Part shown: piece after piece, positions 42,490 through 52,721 of the stretch
How positions within the stretch are numbered: the first letter of the stretch is position 1
How the letters are laid out: each line of letters opens with the position of its first letter
Source: Pedococcus aerophilus
GTDB taxonomy: Bacteria > Actinomycetota > Actinomycetes > Actinomycetales > Dermatophilaceae
Direction: 5' to 3'
Assembly (NCBI RefSeq): GCF_039532215.1
Contig: NZ_BAAARN010000001.1
Span: 1,969,942-2,033,941, forward strand
Length of the DNA: 64,000 bases
The notes under the pieces: model-generated
What the model saw: the letters and a program-made list of their open reading frames with translations, nothing else
Told to the model about the DNA's origin: nothing
Databases searched by the model: none
Position numbers and translations under genes: made by a program

Positions 42490-44328
42490 ATGACGACCGA
42501 GGCGACGCAGCACACCGACCAGCGGGCGGGGGGCACCACGCACGCAGGCCTCCAGGCCTGGGTCGACGAGGTGGCCGCACTGACCACCCCTGACCACATC
42601 GAGTGGGTCACCGGCTCCGACGCCGAGTGGACCCGGCTCACCGACAAGCTCGTGGCCGCCGGCACCTTCGTGCGGCTCAACGACGAGCTCAAGCCCAACA
42701 GCTTCTACGCTGCCTCCGACCCGACCGACGTCGCCCGGGTCGAGGACCGCACCTACATCTGCTCCGTCGACGAGAAGGACGCCGGGCCCACCAACAACTG
42801 GATGGACCCGAACGAGATGAAGGACCTCATGCGCGGGCTGTACGCCGGCTGCATGAAGGGCCGCACCATGTACGTCATCCCGTTCGTCATGGGCCACCTC
42901 AACTCCGAGAACCCCATGTTCGGCGTCGAGCTCACCGACTCCGAGTACGTCGTGGCGTCGATGCGCGTCATGGCCCGCTGCGGCGTCAACGTGCTCCGTC
43001 GCATCGAGGAGCTCGGTGACAAGGCGAAGTACGTCCCCGCGCTCCACTCGGTCGGCGCCCCGCTCGAGCCCGGCCAGCAGGACGTCAAGTGGCCCTGCAA
43101 CCCCGAGAAGTACATCGTCCAGTTCCCCGAGGAGCGGATGATCTGGAGCTACGGCTCCGGCTACGGCGGCAACGCCCTGCTGGGCAAGAAGTGCTACTCC
43201 CTGCGCATCGCCAGCGTCATGGCCCGCGACGAGGGCTGGCTCGCCGAGCACATGCTCATCCTCAAGCTCATCTCGCCCGAGCAGCAGGTCTACTACATCG
43301 CTGCTGCGTTCCCCAGCGCCTGCGGCAAGACCAACCTCGCGATGCTCGCCCCGACCATCCCCGGCTGGAAGGTCGAGACCCTGGGCGACGACATCGCCTG
43401 GATGCGCTTCGGTGAGGACGGCCGGTTGTATGCCGTGAACCCGGAGTTCGGGTTCTTCGGCGTCGCCCCCGGCACCAACGAGCACACCAACCCCAACGCG
43501 ATGAAGACGATCAACAAGGGCAACTCGGTCTTCACGAACGTCGCCCTCAAGGACGACGGCGACATCTGGTGGGAGGGCCTGGAGAACACGCCGGACCACG
43601 CCACCAGCTGGAAGGGCGAGGACTGGACGCCGGACTCCGAAGAGCTCTCGAGCCACGCGAACAGCCGCTACTGCACCCCGATCGAGCAGTGCGACATCCT
43701 CGCCAAGGAGTACTACGACCCCAAGGGTGTGCCGATCTCGGCGATCTTCTTCGGTGGCCGCCGCAAGACGACCGTCCCGCTCGTCACCGAGGCCCGCGAC
43801 TGGATCCACGGCACGTTCATGGGCGCGACGCTCTCCTCGGAGACCACCGCTGCTGCGACCGGTGCCGTGGGCGTCGTCCGCCGCGACCCCATGGCCATGC
43901 TGCCCTTCATCGGCTACAACGCCGGTGACTACTTCCAGCACTGGGTCAACCTCGGCAAGGACGCCGACGCCGCGAAGCTGCCGAAGATCTTCTACGTCAA
44001 CTGGTTCCGTCGCGGTGACGACGGCGACTTCCTGTGGCCCGGGTTCGGCGAGAACAGCCGCGTCCTCAAGTGGGCCATCGAGCGCATCGAGGGCAAGGCC
44101 GCCGCCGTCGAGACCCCCATCGGCCACGTGCCGACGCCGGAGTCGCTCGACACCACCGGCCTGGACATGAGCGACGCCGAGCTCGAGCAGGCGCTGGCGG
44201 TCGACGCCGAGGAGTGGAAGGCCGAGATCCCGCAGATCGAGGAGTGGTTCGCCAAGTTCGGCGAGAACCTCCCGACCCAGCTCCAGGTGGAGCTGGACGG
44301 CCTCAAGGCCCGCCTCGGCGTGGAGTGA
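42490..44328 (+). CDS. pckG: Phosphoenolpyruvate carboxykinase (GTP)
   Basis: The 612-residue enzyme converts oxaloacetate and GTP to PEP, CO2 and GDP, the entry to gluconeogenesis. The GTP-type signature with the reactive Cys is FPSACGKTN (274-282, C278). Other blocks are [67 protein letters not shown] and [15 protein letters not shown] (42490) was chosen for GAAAGGGA upstream and homologue length; an upstream ATG at 42382 has no such site. It ends in a strong terminator. Confidence 0.97.
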   Translation: MTTEATQHTDQRAGGTTHAGLQAWVDEVAALTTPDHIEWVTGSDAEWTRLTDKLVAAGTFVRLNDELKPNSFYAASDPTDVARVEDRTYICSVDEKDAGPTNNWMDPNEMKDLMRGLYAGCMKGRTMYVIPFVMGHLNSENPMFGVELTDSEYVVASMRVMARCGVNVLRRIEELGDKAKYVPALHSVGAPLEPGQQDVKWPCNPEKYIVQFPEERMIWSYGSGYGGNALLGKKCYSLRIASVMARDEGWLAEHMLILKLISPEQQVYYIAAAFPSACGKTNLAMLAPTIPGWKVETLGDDIAWMRFGEDGRLYAVNPEFGFFGVAPGTNEHTNPNAMKTINKGNSVFTNVALKDDGDIWWEGLENTPDHATSWKGEDWTPDSEELSSHANSRYCTPIEQCDILAKEYYDPKGVPISAIFFGGRRKTTVPLVTEARDWIHGTFMGATLSSETTAAATGAVGVVRRDPMAMLPFIGYNAGDYFQHWVNLGKDADAAKLPKIFYVNWFRRGDDGDFLWPGFGENSRVLKWAIERIEGKAAAVETPIGHVPTPESLDTTGLDMSDAELEQALAVDAEEWKAEIPQIEEWFAKFGENLPTQLQVELDGLKARLGVE

Positions 44329-44343
44329 CCTGACGAGGACCGC

Positions 44344-44355
44344 GTATGCCGCGTG
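44344..44355 (+). repeat. Copy of intergenic 12-mer GTATGSCGCGTG
   Basis: GTATGCCGCGTG lies between the pckG stop codon and its terminator hairpin. Confidence 0.6.
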
Positions 44356-44367
44356 GTCATCGTGGAG

Positions 44368-44394
44368 GGCCCGGAACCGTTGTGGTTCCGGGCC
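44368..44394 (+). terminator. Rho-independent terminator of pckG
   Basis: GGCCCGGAACC (44368-44378), loop GTTGT, GGTTCCGGGCC (44384-44394), then TTT: a perfect 11-bp stem. Confidence 0.88.
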
Positions 44395-44452
44395 TTTCGC
44401 GTGCCCGCCCAGACACGGTCCCCTGGTGGGCACTCCCTCCTCGCGCACACGG

Positions 44453-44464
44453 CATACTCACCGC
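44453..44464 (+). promoter_or_regulatory. Leaderless-type promoter of the 501-residue hypothetical gene
   Basis: CATACT (44453-44458) is followed by exactly six bases and the ATG at 44465, without a ribosome binding site. Confidence 0.45.
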
Positions 44465-45970
44465 ATGGCGCACAGTGGCTCCTCGCCGAGCGGAGTGGTC
44501 TTTCCCGAGGTCGACGGCAAGCGGTCCACGTCCGCCGTGGGACGCGCCGTGGTCGCCGACGCGCTGCGGCAGGTCGACCCGGTGGGCGCGCAGGCCGCCG
44601 AGCGCGAGACCAGCTGGCGCCAGGGCTACCTCGGGCACTTCCGGCGCACCGTCGAGGCCGGGCTGCTGCGCGAGGGCGAGGCGGCCGTGGACATCGCCCG
44701 CGCCGGCCTGGACTCCCTGCACCGGCGGATGCGCTGCGCCACGGCCCGCGGCGAGGTGCCGTTGGGCGAGGCCTTCGCCGCCACGCCCGAGTCCGGGGCG
44801 CCGCTGGAGACGGCGACGGTGCGAGGCACCGGCGAGCGCACCGCCACGCTGAGCCTGCCCCTGCACGGCGAGCGCCTCACCGGTGCGGCCCTGAGCCGAC
44901 AGCTCGACCGCTGGGTCGCAGCCGGCTCGATGGAGCCCTCGGCTGCCGACAAGGTCCGCGAGGTCATGGACCACCCCGAGTGGCTCGACCTGTCGGGCCA
45001 GAAGGTCGTCGTCCTCGGCGCCGGCGCCGAGATGGGCCCCCTGCGCGCCCTGCTGTCGTGGGGCGCCGAGGTGGTCGGTGTCGACCTTCCCCGGCCGGAG
45101 ATCTGGAAGCGCGTCCTCGACGTCGCCGCCGGCTCCGCGGGCACCCTGCACCTGCCCGTGGCTGCGGGCTCCACCACCCGCCCCTCCTCGCCCACAGCAT
45201 CGACCGCCCTCGCGTCGAGCGCCGGCGCGGACCTCGTCCACGGCCTCCCCTCCGTCGCGGACTGGCTCAGCGAGCTCGACGGCCCGCTCGTGGTGGGCAA
45301 CTACGTGTATGCCGACGGGGCCACCAACGTCCGCGTCGCCATGGCCGTCGACGCCCTCAGCTGTGAGCTGCTGCGTCGCCGTGACGACGTCGCCCTGGCG
45401 TTCCTCGCCACGCCCACCGATGTCTTCGCGGTGCCTCGCGAGGCGGTGGAGTTCTCGACCCGGGCCTACCGGTCACCCTCGGCGGTGACCCGGGTCCTGC
45501 GCCCGGCGCTGCGCGGGGTCAGCGGTGGGCGTCTGCTCCAGCGCAACTACGCCCCGGGCTCCGACCCCGGCCTGAACGACAGCCTCGTCCCGCAGCAAGG
45601 GCCCAACTACGCCCTCGCGAAGCGGCTCCAGCGCTGGCGGGCCACCGTCGCCGCTCGTGAGGGCGTGAGCGTCTCTCTCAACGTCGCACCCCCGACCCGC
45701 ACCCGTTCGGTGGTCAAGAACCGTGCGCTCGCCTCGGCCTACGCCGGTGCCCACCGGTTCGGGATCGAGGTCTTCGAGCCGGCCACGAGCAACACCCTGA
45801 TGGCCGCCCTGCTCGTCCACGACCTGCGCAGCGGCAACACGGAGGGACGCTCGCCGTGGCAGGACGAGGCTGACGGTGCCGTTCACGGCGGTCTCTGGCG
45901 GACGGCATACGACCCGCGCAGCGCGCTGGGACTGGCTGTCGTCCTGGGGCTCGGCTCCGCGCGCGGCTGA
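44465..45970 (+). CDS. Conserved hypothetical protein with Rossmann-like core
   Basis: The 501-residue protein has no signal peptide or membrane helix. A central segment, DLSGQKVVVLGAGAEMGPLRALLSWGAEVVGVDLPRPEIWKRVLDVA, has the beta-strand, glycine loop and acidic strand end of a nucleotide- or SAM-binding Rossmann fold. The preceding 170 residues are helical (LREGEAAVDIARAGLDSLHRRMRCATARGEVPLGEAF). The C-terminal third (NYAPGSDPGLNDSLVPQQGPNYALAKRLQRWRA; SLNVAPPTRTRSVVKNRALASAYAGAHRFGIEVFEPATSNTLMAALLVHDLR) is conserved-looking but unknown to me. It might be a dehydrogenase or methyltransferase relative; substrate and partners are not indicated. Confidence 0.65.
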   Translation: MAHSGSSPSGVVFPEVDGKRSTSAVGRAVVADALRQVDPVGAQAAERETSWRQGYLGHFRRTVEAGLLREGEAAVDIARAGLDSLHRRMRCATARGEVPLGEAFAATPESGAPLETATVRGTGERTATLSLPLHGERLTGAALSRQLDRWVAAGSMEPSAADKVREVMDHPEWLDLSGQKVVVLGAGAEMGPLRALLSWGAEVVGVDLPRPEIWKRVLDVAAGSAGTLHLPVAAGSTTRPSSPTASTALASSAGADLVHGLPSVADWLSELDGPLVVGNYVYADGATNVRVAMAVDALSCELLRRRDDVALAFLATPTDVFAVPREAVEFSTRAYRSPSAVTRVLRPALRGVSGGRLLQRNYAPGSDPGLNDSLVPQQGPNYALAKRLQRWRATVAAREGVSVSLNVAPPTRTRSVVKNRALASAYAGAHRFGIEVFEPATSNTLMAALLVHDLRSGNTEGRSPWQDEADGAVHGGLWRTAYDPRSALGLAVVLGLGSARG

Positions 45971-46140
45971 CGTCCTCGCTGGTCCCGAGGCCGATTCGGG
46001 GTGATTTGTCGTTTCCTGAACCAACCCAGACCCGCGCCTGACCCCTACTCGTGGGTCGTCACGTTGGGTGGGGGAACGGCCTCCCCCGTGACGGCGAATC
46101 CGCAGCGCCGCGGGAGCCCGTGACCGAAGGGAGCCCGACG

Positions 46141-49131
46141 ATGACCCGTAGGCGCACACAACTAGCCGTGGTGTCGGCCACCGCGGCACTGGCAGTGGCG
46201 GTCACCTCCGCCATGCCGGGCGCAGCAGCCGCCGAATCCGCACCGAAGGCCGGGGGTTCGGCCTTCCTCGGCGAGGACAGCCACCACCTCGACGACCTCG
46301 ACACCCGCAAGGACAAGGCCCAGCCGTCGGCGGCGCAGAAGGCAGCTGCCGAGCAGACCCGCTCAGGGAGCCAGCGCGGCGCAGCACCGGCCACCGTGAC
46401 CTGGAACCGGTTCGGCTCCGCGGCCACGATCACGCCGACCGGCAAGGCCGCGCTCGCCACCGGCCTCGGCAAGGACGCCGTCGCCGCGGCCCGCGCCTAT
46501 CTCGTGCGCCAGGCGAGCGTGCTCGGCGTGACCGCCGACGACGTCGCCGCGATGGAGCACGTGACGACCAACCGCATCGGCGACAGCAGCGTCGTCATGT
46601 TGCGCCAGACCGTCGGCGGTGTCCCCGCCGGACTCGACGGCCTCGTCGTCGTGGCGGTGCAGGACGGTTCGGCCCGCTACCTCACGTCCTCGCTCTCGCC
46701 GACCCGTGGTGCCGCGACGGCGCGACTGGCCGCGCCGAAGCTCACGCCGGAGCAGGCCCTCGGGCGTGCGGCCGACAACATCGGTCACGAGATCTCCGAG
46801 GTCAAGAGGGCCGGGGCAGCGAACGCCCGCACCGCCGCGACGGGGTGGACCTCGTTGCAGGCCAAGGGTCTCGTGGGTGAGCAGCAGGTCAAGCAGGTCG
46901 CCGTCCCTGTGCCCGGAGGCGCCACGCGCACGGCGTACCACGTGGTGACCCGCGCAGCCCAGGACGAGGGCTACTCGGTCTACGTCGACGCCGCGACCGG
47001 CGAGGTCCTCGCCCGCGACGGCCTCGTCGACCACGACAGCGACAACCCGCGCTGGTCGGTCTTCACCTCCGTCCCCGAGGTCTCCCCGACCCCGGCCGAC
47101 ACCCGCGTGCAGTGGTGCTGGACGACGACCACCGGCTGCGCGGAGGCGGTCCAGAACCCGGCGTCACCGCTGGCCTGGGACGTCGACCCGGTCACGAAGG
47201 CGACCACGACGACCACGAGCGGCAACAACGCCACGAGTGGCGAGCGCTGGGTCGCCGGCGGGGTCGTCACCCCGGCCACGCTGCGCAGCGACCGGAACTA
47301 CACCTACCCGTTCACCGGTCAGTGGACCAAGGAGCGCTGCAACCCGGCGAACTACTCCAGCCCGGAGCGCAACGACATCGACGCCGCGACGGCCAACCTG
47401 TTCGCGATGCACAACCGCATGCACGACTGGTCCTACCAGCTCGGCTACACCGAGTCGGCCTGGAACATGCAGCGCGACAACTTCGGCAAGGGCGGCCTGG
47501 GCGCCGACCCCGAGCTCGGCTACAGCCAGTCCGGCGCCAAGTCCGGCTCGCGCAACAACGCCAACCAGGGCACCCCGCCCGACGGCATCAGCGGCTACAG
47601 CAACATGTACCTCTGGCAGCCGCTGGCGGGCTCCTTCTACGCACCGTGCGTCGACGGCGACTACGACATGTCGGTCATCGGCCACGAGTACGGCCACGGC
47701 ATCAGCAACCGCATGGCCGGCGGTCCCGACCGCGGCCTGTCCGGCCTCCAGGCCGGCGCCATGGGCGAGAGCTGGTCGGACCTGATGGCGACGGAGTACC
47801 TGCAGGAGCAGGGCTACGTGCCGTTCAGCTCGACGGCGACGCCGATGGGCGCGTACGTCACCGGCAACGCCGAGCACGGCATCCGCAACTACAACTTCAG
47901 CAAGAGCCCGCTGAACTACTCCAACGTGGGCTACGACCAGACCGGCCCGCAGGTCCACGCCGACGGTGAGATCTGGTCGGCGACGCAGAGTGACGTCCGC
48001 AGCGCGTTCATCACGCGCTACGGCGGCGGTGACGCGGCCCTGCAGAAGAGCTGCGCGACCGGTGCGACCGACGTCGAGTCCTGCCCGGGCAACCGGCGCT
48101 GGATCCAGCTGGTCTTCGACGCCTGGCTGCTCATGCCGTCAGGTGCCGTGAGCATGCTCGACGCCCGTGACGCCATGTTGGCCGCCGACCTGCTCCGCTT
48201 CGGTGGCGCCAACCAGGACCTCCTCTGGGACGCCTTCGCCGCCAGGGGTATGGGGCGTGGGGCCTCCTCTACGAGCAGCGCGGACTCTGCGCCGATCCCG
48301 TCGTTCGAGTCGCCCTACAGCCGCAACGCGAACCTCACGTTCGTGCCCACAGGTGAGGACGGCCGACCGGTGGCCGGCGCCAAGGTGTTCGTCGGCGAGT
48401 ACACCGCGCGTTCGCGCCCGGTCGCCGACACCGACCCGGCGACGAGCCTGGACGAGACGTTCACGACGGTGCCGGGCACGACGACGTACACGGTGACGGC
48501 TCCGGGCCACGCCCAGAAGCAGCTGACGTTCACGTCCAAGCCGGGACAGACCCGCAACATGCCGGCCCCCCTCACCACGAACCTCGCCAGCACGCAGGCG
48601 GGCGCCACGGTGACCGGTGTCGGCACCAAGGTCCCGGCCATGGTCGACGGCGACGAGGGCACGACGGCCACCACGACCGATGCGCCCACCGCGGCCCAGA
48701 AGGTGTTCACCGTCGACCTCGTCGGTGGCCGCCAGGTCGTGCGCAAGGTCCAGCTCAGCGCCCTGCCCGAGCCCGGCTCGGCAGGACGCTTCCAGAACCT
48801 GCGCCAGTTCAAGGTCTGGGCCTGCGACGCCAAGGGCCGCGTGCTCTGCGACCAGGACGCCGACTACCGCGCGGTCTTCACCTCGGCACCGGATGCGTTC
48901 CCCGGTACGGCGCCGCGGCCGGTCGCCCCGGAGCTCAAGATGCGCTCGTTCGAGATCCCGCAGACCGCGGCGACGCACCTGCGCTTCGAGCTGGTCACCA
49001 ACCAGTGCCAGGGCGGACCGGCGTTCCAGGGCGAGCAGGACGCCGACCCGGCGAACGCCACCGACTGCACGACCGCGTACGCGGGGGCTCAGAAGGTCGC
49101 GGTCAGCGAGGTGCAGGTCCTGCGCCGCTGA
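46141..49131 (+). CDS. Secreted M36 (fungalysin-type) metallopeptidase
   Basis: The 996-residue protein has a signal peptide (TRRRTQLAVVSATAALAVAVTSAMPGAAAAE), an FTP/PepSY-like propeptide (to about residue 300), and an M36 catalytic domain with H515-E-Y-G-H519 and the third zinc ligand E543 in GAMGESWSDLMATEY. After about residue 720 come a carboxypeptidase regulatory-like beta domain (NLTFVPTGEDGRPVAGAKVFVGE) and a discoidin-like C-terminal domain (MVDGDEGTTATT...RKVQLSALPEPGSAGRFQNLRQFKVWAC). ATG (46141) follows GAAGGGAGC. It degrades extracellular protein; the C-terminal domains may bind substrate or cell wall. It ends in a hairpin. Confidence 0.93.
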   Translation: MTRRRTQLAVVSATAALAVAVTSAMPGAAAAESAPKAGGSAFLGEDSHHLDDLDTRKDKAQPSAAQKAAAEQTRSGSQRGAAPATVTWNRFGSAATITPTGKAALATGLGKDAVAAARAYLVRQASVLGVTADDVAAMEHVTTNRIGDSSVVMLRQTVGGVPAGLDGLVVVAVQDGSARYLTSSLSPTRGAATARLAAPKLTPEQALGRAADNIGHEISEVKRAGAANARTAATGWTSLQAKGLVGEQQVKQVAVPVPGGATRTAYHVVTRAAQDEGYSVYVDAATGEVLARDGLVDHDSDNPRWSVFTSVPEVSPTPADTRVQWCWTTTTGCAEAVQNPASPLAWDVDPVTKATTTTTSGNNATSGERWVAGGVVTPATLRSDRNYTYPFTGQWTKERCNPANYSSPERNDIDAATANLFAMHNRMHDWSYQLGYTESAWNMQRDNFGKGGLGADPELGYSQSGAKSGSRNNANQGTPPDGISGYSNMYLWQPLAGSFYAPCVDGDYDMSVIGHEYGHGISNRMAGGPDRGLSGLQAGAMGESWSDLMATEYLQEQGYVPFSSTATPMGAYVTGNAEHGIRNYNFSKSPLNYSNVGYDQTGPQVHADGEIWSATQSDVRSAFITRYGGGDAALQKSCATGATDVESCPGNRRWIQLVFDAWLLMPSGAVSMLDARDAMLAADLLRFGGANQDLLWDAFAARGMGRGASSTSSADSAPIPSFESPYSRNANLTFVPTGEDGRPVAGAKVFVGEYTARSRPVADTDPATSLDETFTTVPGTTTYTVTAPGHAQKQLTFTSKPGQTRNMPAPLTTNLASTQAGATVTGVGTKVPAMVDGDEGTTATTTDAPTAAQKVFTVDLVGGRQVVRKVQLSALPEPGSAGRFQNLRQFKVWACDAKGRVLCDQDADYRAVFTSAPDAFPGTAPRPVAPELKMRSFEIPQTAATHLRFELVTNQCQGGPAFQGEQDADPANATDCTTAYAGAQKVAVSEVQVLRR

Positions 49132-49148
49132 CCTCAGGAGGAGAACGA

Positions 49149-49189
49149 CAGAAGTGCCGCGCGGCCCCTTGGGCTGCGCGGCACTTCTG
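49149..49189. terminator. 14-bp perfect hairpin downstream of the M36 gene
   Basis: CAGAAGTGCCGCGC (49149-49162) pairs with 49176-49189 around 13 bases, between the convergent peptidase and universal stress protein genes. Confidence 0.8.
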
Positions 49190-49241
49190 CTGGGGGATGG
49201 AGGGTCGGCGCCGGGCAGTCGTGGTGTCGGCCCTCCTGCGG

Positions 49242-49645
49242 TCAGCGGGCCCGGGGGGCCTTCACCGCTAGCACGGCGCACTGGGCGTCGAGGAGGACCT
49301 GCTGGGACGTGCTGCCGAGGAAGAGCTTTCCCACGGGCGAACGCTGCCGCATGCCGATGACGATGAGCGTCGCGTTCTCGACGTCGGCCACGCGCAGGAT
49401 CTCCTCGGCGGCGGCGAGGCCACCAGTGGCCTGCACCACGTCGTGGTCCAGGCCGGTCTGCTCCAGCTCGGACCGGATGGCGTCGATGTCCTGGGGGGTG
49501 GCGAAGCTCGGCGTGGCGAAGTCGCCGTTCTGCCCGGTGTTCACCACGACCAGCCGTGAGCCGTGCAGGACGGCTTCGTCCTTGGCGCGCTCGAAGGCCG
49601 CGATCCCCTCGGGGCTCGGGATGTAGCCGACGACCACGGTGCCGG

Positions 49646-49649
<4 letters not shown>
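49242..49649 (-). CDS. Universal stress protein (UspA family)
   Basis: The 135-residue single-domain Usp begins TGTVVVGYIPSPEGIAAFERAKDEA and ends with the ATP-binding pattern IGMRQRSPVGKLFLGSTSQQVLLDAQCAVLAV (G-x2-x-...-G-x-F-x-G-S). It overlaps the stop of the sugar ABC ATPase, so it is the last gene of that operon, an unusual coupling of a Usp to a sugar importer. Confidence 0.9.
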
Positions 49650-50475
<826 letters not shown>

Positions 50476-50479
<4 letters not shown>

Positions 50480-51498
50480 GCCTTCACCTTCCTGATCCAC
50501 TGGTCGACGGCGACGGCGATGATGACGAGGATGCCGGTCGCGAGGACGCGCCACTGCTGGTCGACGCCCATCTGGGAGAGGCCGAACTGCAACGTCTGAA
50601 CGATGAGGGCACCGATGAGGGTCCCGACGAGGCGACCGCGGCCACCGAAGAGGCTGGTGCCACCGATGACCACGGCGGTGATGCTGGCCAGGTTGGCGTC
50701 CGGGAACGCGTTGGGGGTCGCCGCGCCGGCACGTCCGATGAGGATCCACGCCGCGAGACCGTAGATCAGGCCGGCCACGGTGTAGACGGCCAGGAGGATC
50801 CGCTTGCTGGGGACACCCGAGAGGCGGGCCGACTCGGGGTCGTCGCCGACGGCATACACGTAGCGCCCCCACGCGGTCTGGGAGAGCACGAACCCGATCA
50901 CCGCGTAGATCAGGATCACCAGGACGATTCCCCAGGTGAGCCTGAACGACCCGATGCCGAACCCTTGCCCGAGGAAGTTGAGCAGGTCGGGCAGGTGGTT
51001 GGCCTGGATGCTCTCGCCACCGGAGTAGAGCAGCGCGATGGCGGTGAAGATGCTCAGCGTGCCGAGGGTGACGATGAACGGAGGCAGGTTGATCCGGGTC
51101 ACGAGCAGGCCGTTGAGGGCACCCGCACCGGTGGCCAGGAGCAGGCCGATCGCCAGGCCGAGGATGCCGGGCATCCCGTCATCCCTGGACAGCGTGGCCA
51201 TGACCATCATCGACAGCACCATGACGGCACCGACCGACAGGTCGATCCCCGCGGTGAGGATGACGAGCGTCTGTCCGACGGCCAAAGCGGCCACGACCGC
51301 GGTCTGCTGGAGCAGGATGCCCATCGAGCTCGGGGTGAGGAACGTGGGCGTCGCGATGAAGAAGGACACGAACGCCACGAAGAGCAGGAACAGCGGACTC
51401 AGCCAGGGCCGGCCGTGCAGCTGGTGCTGCACCCGCTGGAGTGGGGACTGCTGCCGCCGAGCGAACTCGGCGGCAGCAGAGGTCACCTCGGTGGTCAT
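50476..51498 (-). CDS. Sugar ABC importer permease (RbsC/FrcC type)
   Basis: The 340-residue permease has about ten helices. The CUT2 hallmark region LSVGAVMVLSMMVMATLSRDDGMPGILGLAIGLLLATGAGALNGLLVTRINLPPFIVTLGTLSIFTAIALLYSGGESI is complete, as is the coupling block GDDPESARLSGVPSKRILLAVYTVAGLIYGLAAWILIGR. It starts two bases after the binding-protein stop. Confidence 0.92.
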
Positions 51499-51500
51499 GG

Positions 51501-52613
51501 TCAGTTGCCCCAGCAGATCTTCGCGCCCTCTTCGGACGAGATGCTGTCGACGCCGTCAGCCTTCTTGTCGGTGACCAGGGCCACACCGGTGTCGAAGAAG
51601 TCGAGGCCCTCGGTGACCTTGGGCGCCTCGCCGCCACGGGCGATCTTGGCGATGGCCTCCATGCCGAGCGTGGCCATCTTCAGCGGGTACTGCTGGGCCG
51701 TCGCACCGATGACGCCGCTCTTCACGCTGTCGACGCCAGCGCAGCCACCGTCGACCGAGACGATGAGGGCCGTCTTGTTGGCGGCCTTGAGGGCGGCGTT
51801 GGCGCCGACCGCGGCGGGCTCGTTGATCGTGTAGACGAGGTTGATGTTCGGGTTCTTCGCGAGGCACTTCTCCATCGCGGTGCGGCCGCCGTCCTCAGCG
51901 CCGTTGCTGGCCTCGTTGCAGACGATCGTGTAGTCGCCGCCCTTGCCACCGGTGTACTTGCCGGTCTTGGCCTCGTCGCCGTTCTTCTTGCCGTCGGCGA
52001 CATCGATGCCCATGCCCTCGAGGAAGCCCTGGTCACGGTTGTAGTCGACCGAGACGATCTTGTCGCTGAACAGGTCGAGCAACGCGATCACGGCGGGCTT
52101 GCCGTCGAGCTGGGCTGCGGCCCACTCACCGTCGAGCTTGCCGGCGCTGCGGTTGTCCGTCGCGAAGGTGATGTCGACGGTGTCGGCCGGGTCGGGCGGG
52201 GTGTCGAGGGCGATGACGAACAGCTTGGCGTCGCGGGCCTTCTTGATCGCGGCGTTGACGCCGTCGCTCATCGGCGTGATGAGGATGCCCTTGTCGCCGC
52301 GGGCGATCGCGTCCTCGATGGCGGTGATCTGGCCCTGGTCGTCACCCTCCTGCTTGCCGGAGGCGACGGTGAGCTTCACGTTGTTCTTGGCGGCGTCCGC
52401 CTTGGCGCCCTTCTGCATGGCGACGAAGAACGGGTTGGTCGAGTCCTTCGTGATGAGCGTGACTCCCACGGTGGCCTCACCTCCGCCGCCGCTGCTGCCG
52501 GTGTCGGTGGTGCTGGCGCGGTTGCAGGCGCTGAGGCCGAAGGCGGCGGAGACGGCGACCGTCACGGCGAGGCTGCGGCGCACGGACGGGTTCTGCAGGG
52601 TCATACGAGGCAT
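51501..52613 (-). CDS. Sugar ABC importer substrate-binding lipoprotein (FrcB/RbsB type)
   Basis: The 370-residue lipoprotein has the lipobox AFGLSAC (C30), a Gly/Ser linker and a periplasmic-binding type I fold: GVTLITKDSTNPFFVAMQKGAKADAAKNNVKL, DAIARGDKGILITPMSDGVNAAIKKARDAKLFVIALDTPPDPADTVDITFATDN. FrcB-like proteins bind fructose, ribose or mannose; the ligand here is not established. ATG (52613) follows AAGGGGAGC. The promoter carries a perfect LacI-type palindrome, matching the divergent LacI gene. Confidence 0.92.
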   Translation of the reverse strand: MPRMTLQNPSVRRSLAVTVAVSAAFGLSACNRASTTDTGSSGGGGEATVGVTLITKDSTNPFFVAMQKGAKADAAKNNVKLTVASGKQEGDDQGQITAIEDAIARGDKGILITPMSDGVNAAIKKARDAKLFVIALDTPPDPADTVDITFATDNRSAGKLDGEWAAAQLDGKPAVIALLDLFSDKIVSVDYNRDQGFLEGMGIDVADGKKNGDEAKTGKYTGGKGGDYTIVCNEASNGAEDGGRTAMEKCLAKNPNINLVYTINEPAAVGANAALKAANKTALIVSVDGGCAGVDSVKSGVIGATAQQYPLKMATLGMEAIAKIARGGEAPKVTEGLDFFDTGVALVTDKKADGVDSISSEEGAKICWGN

Positions 52614-52650
52614 GTGGGTGCTCCCCTTCTCAGGCGGCTCCATCGCCGCG

Positions 52651-52664
52651 TGACAACGTTGTCA
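52651..52664. promoter_or_regulatory. LacI operator 1 (sugar ABC operon side)
   Basis: TGACAACGTTGTCA is a perfect 14-bp palindrome with the central CG typical of LacI-family sites, 38 bases before the binding-protein ATG. Confidence 0.8.
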
Positions 52665-52721
52665 GGGATGTTTCTAGCCCGCGGTTGTGCATTTGTCAAC
52701 GGGTAATGTACAACTAGCCAC

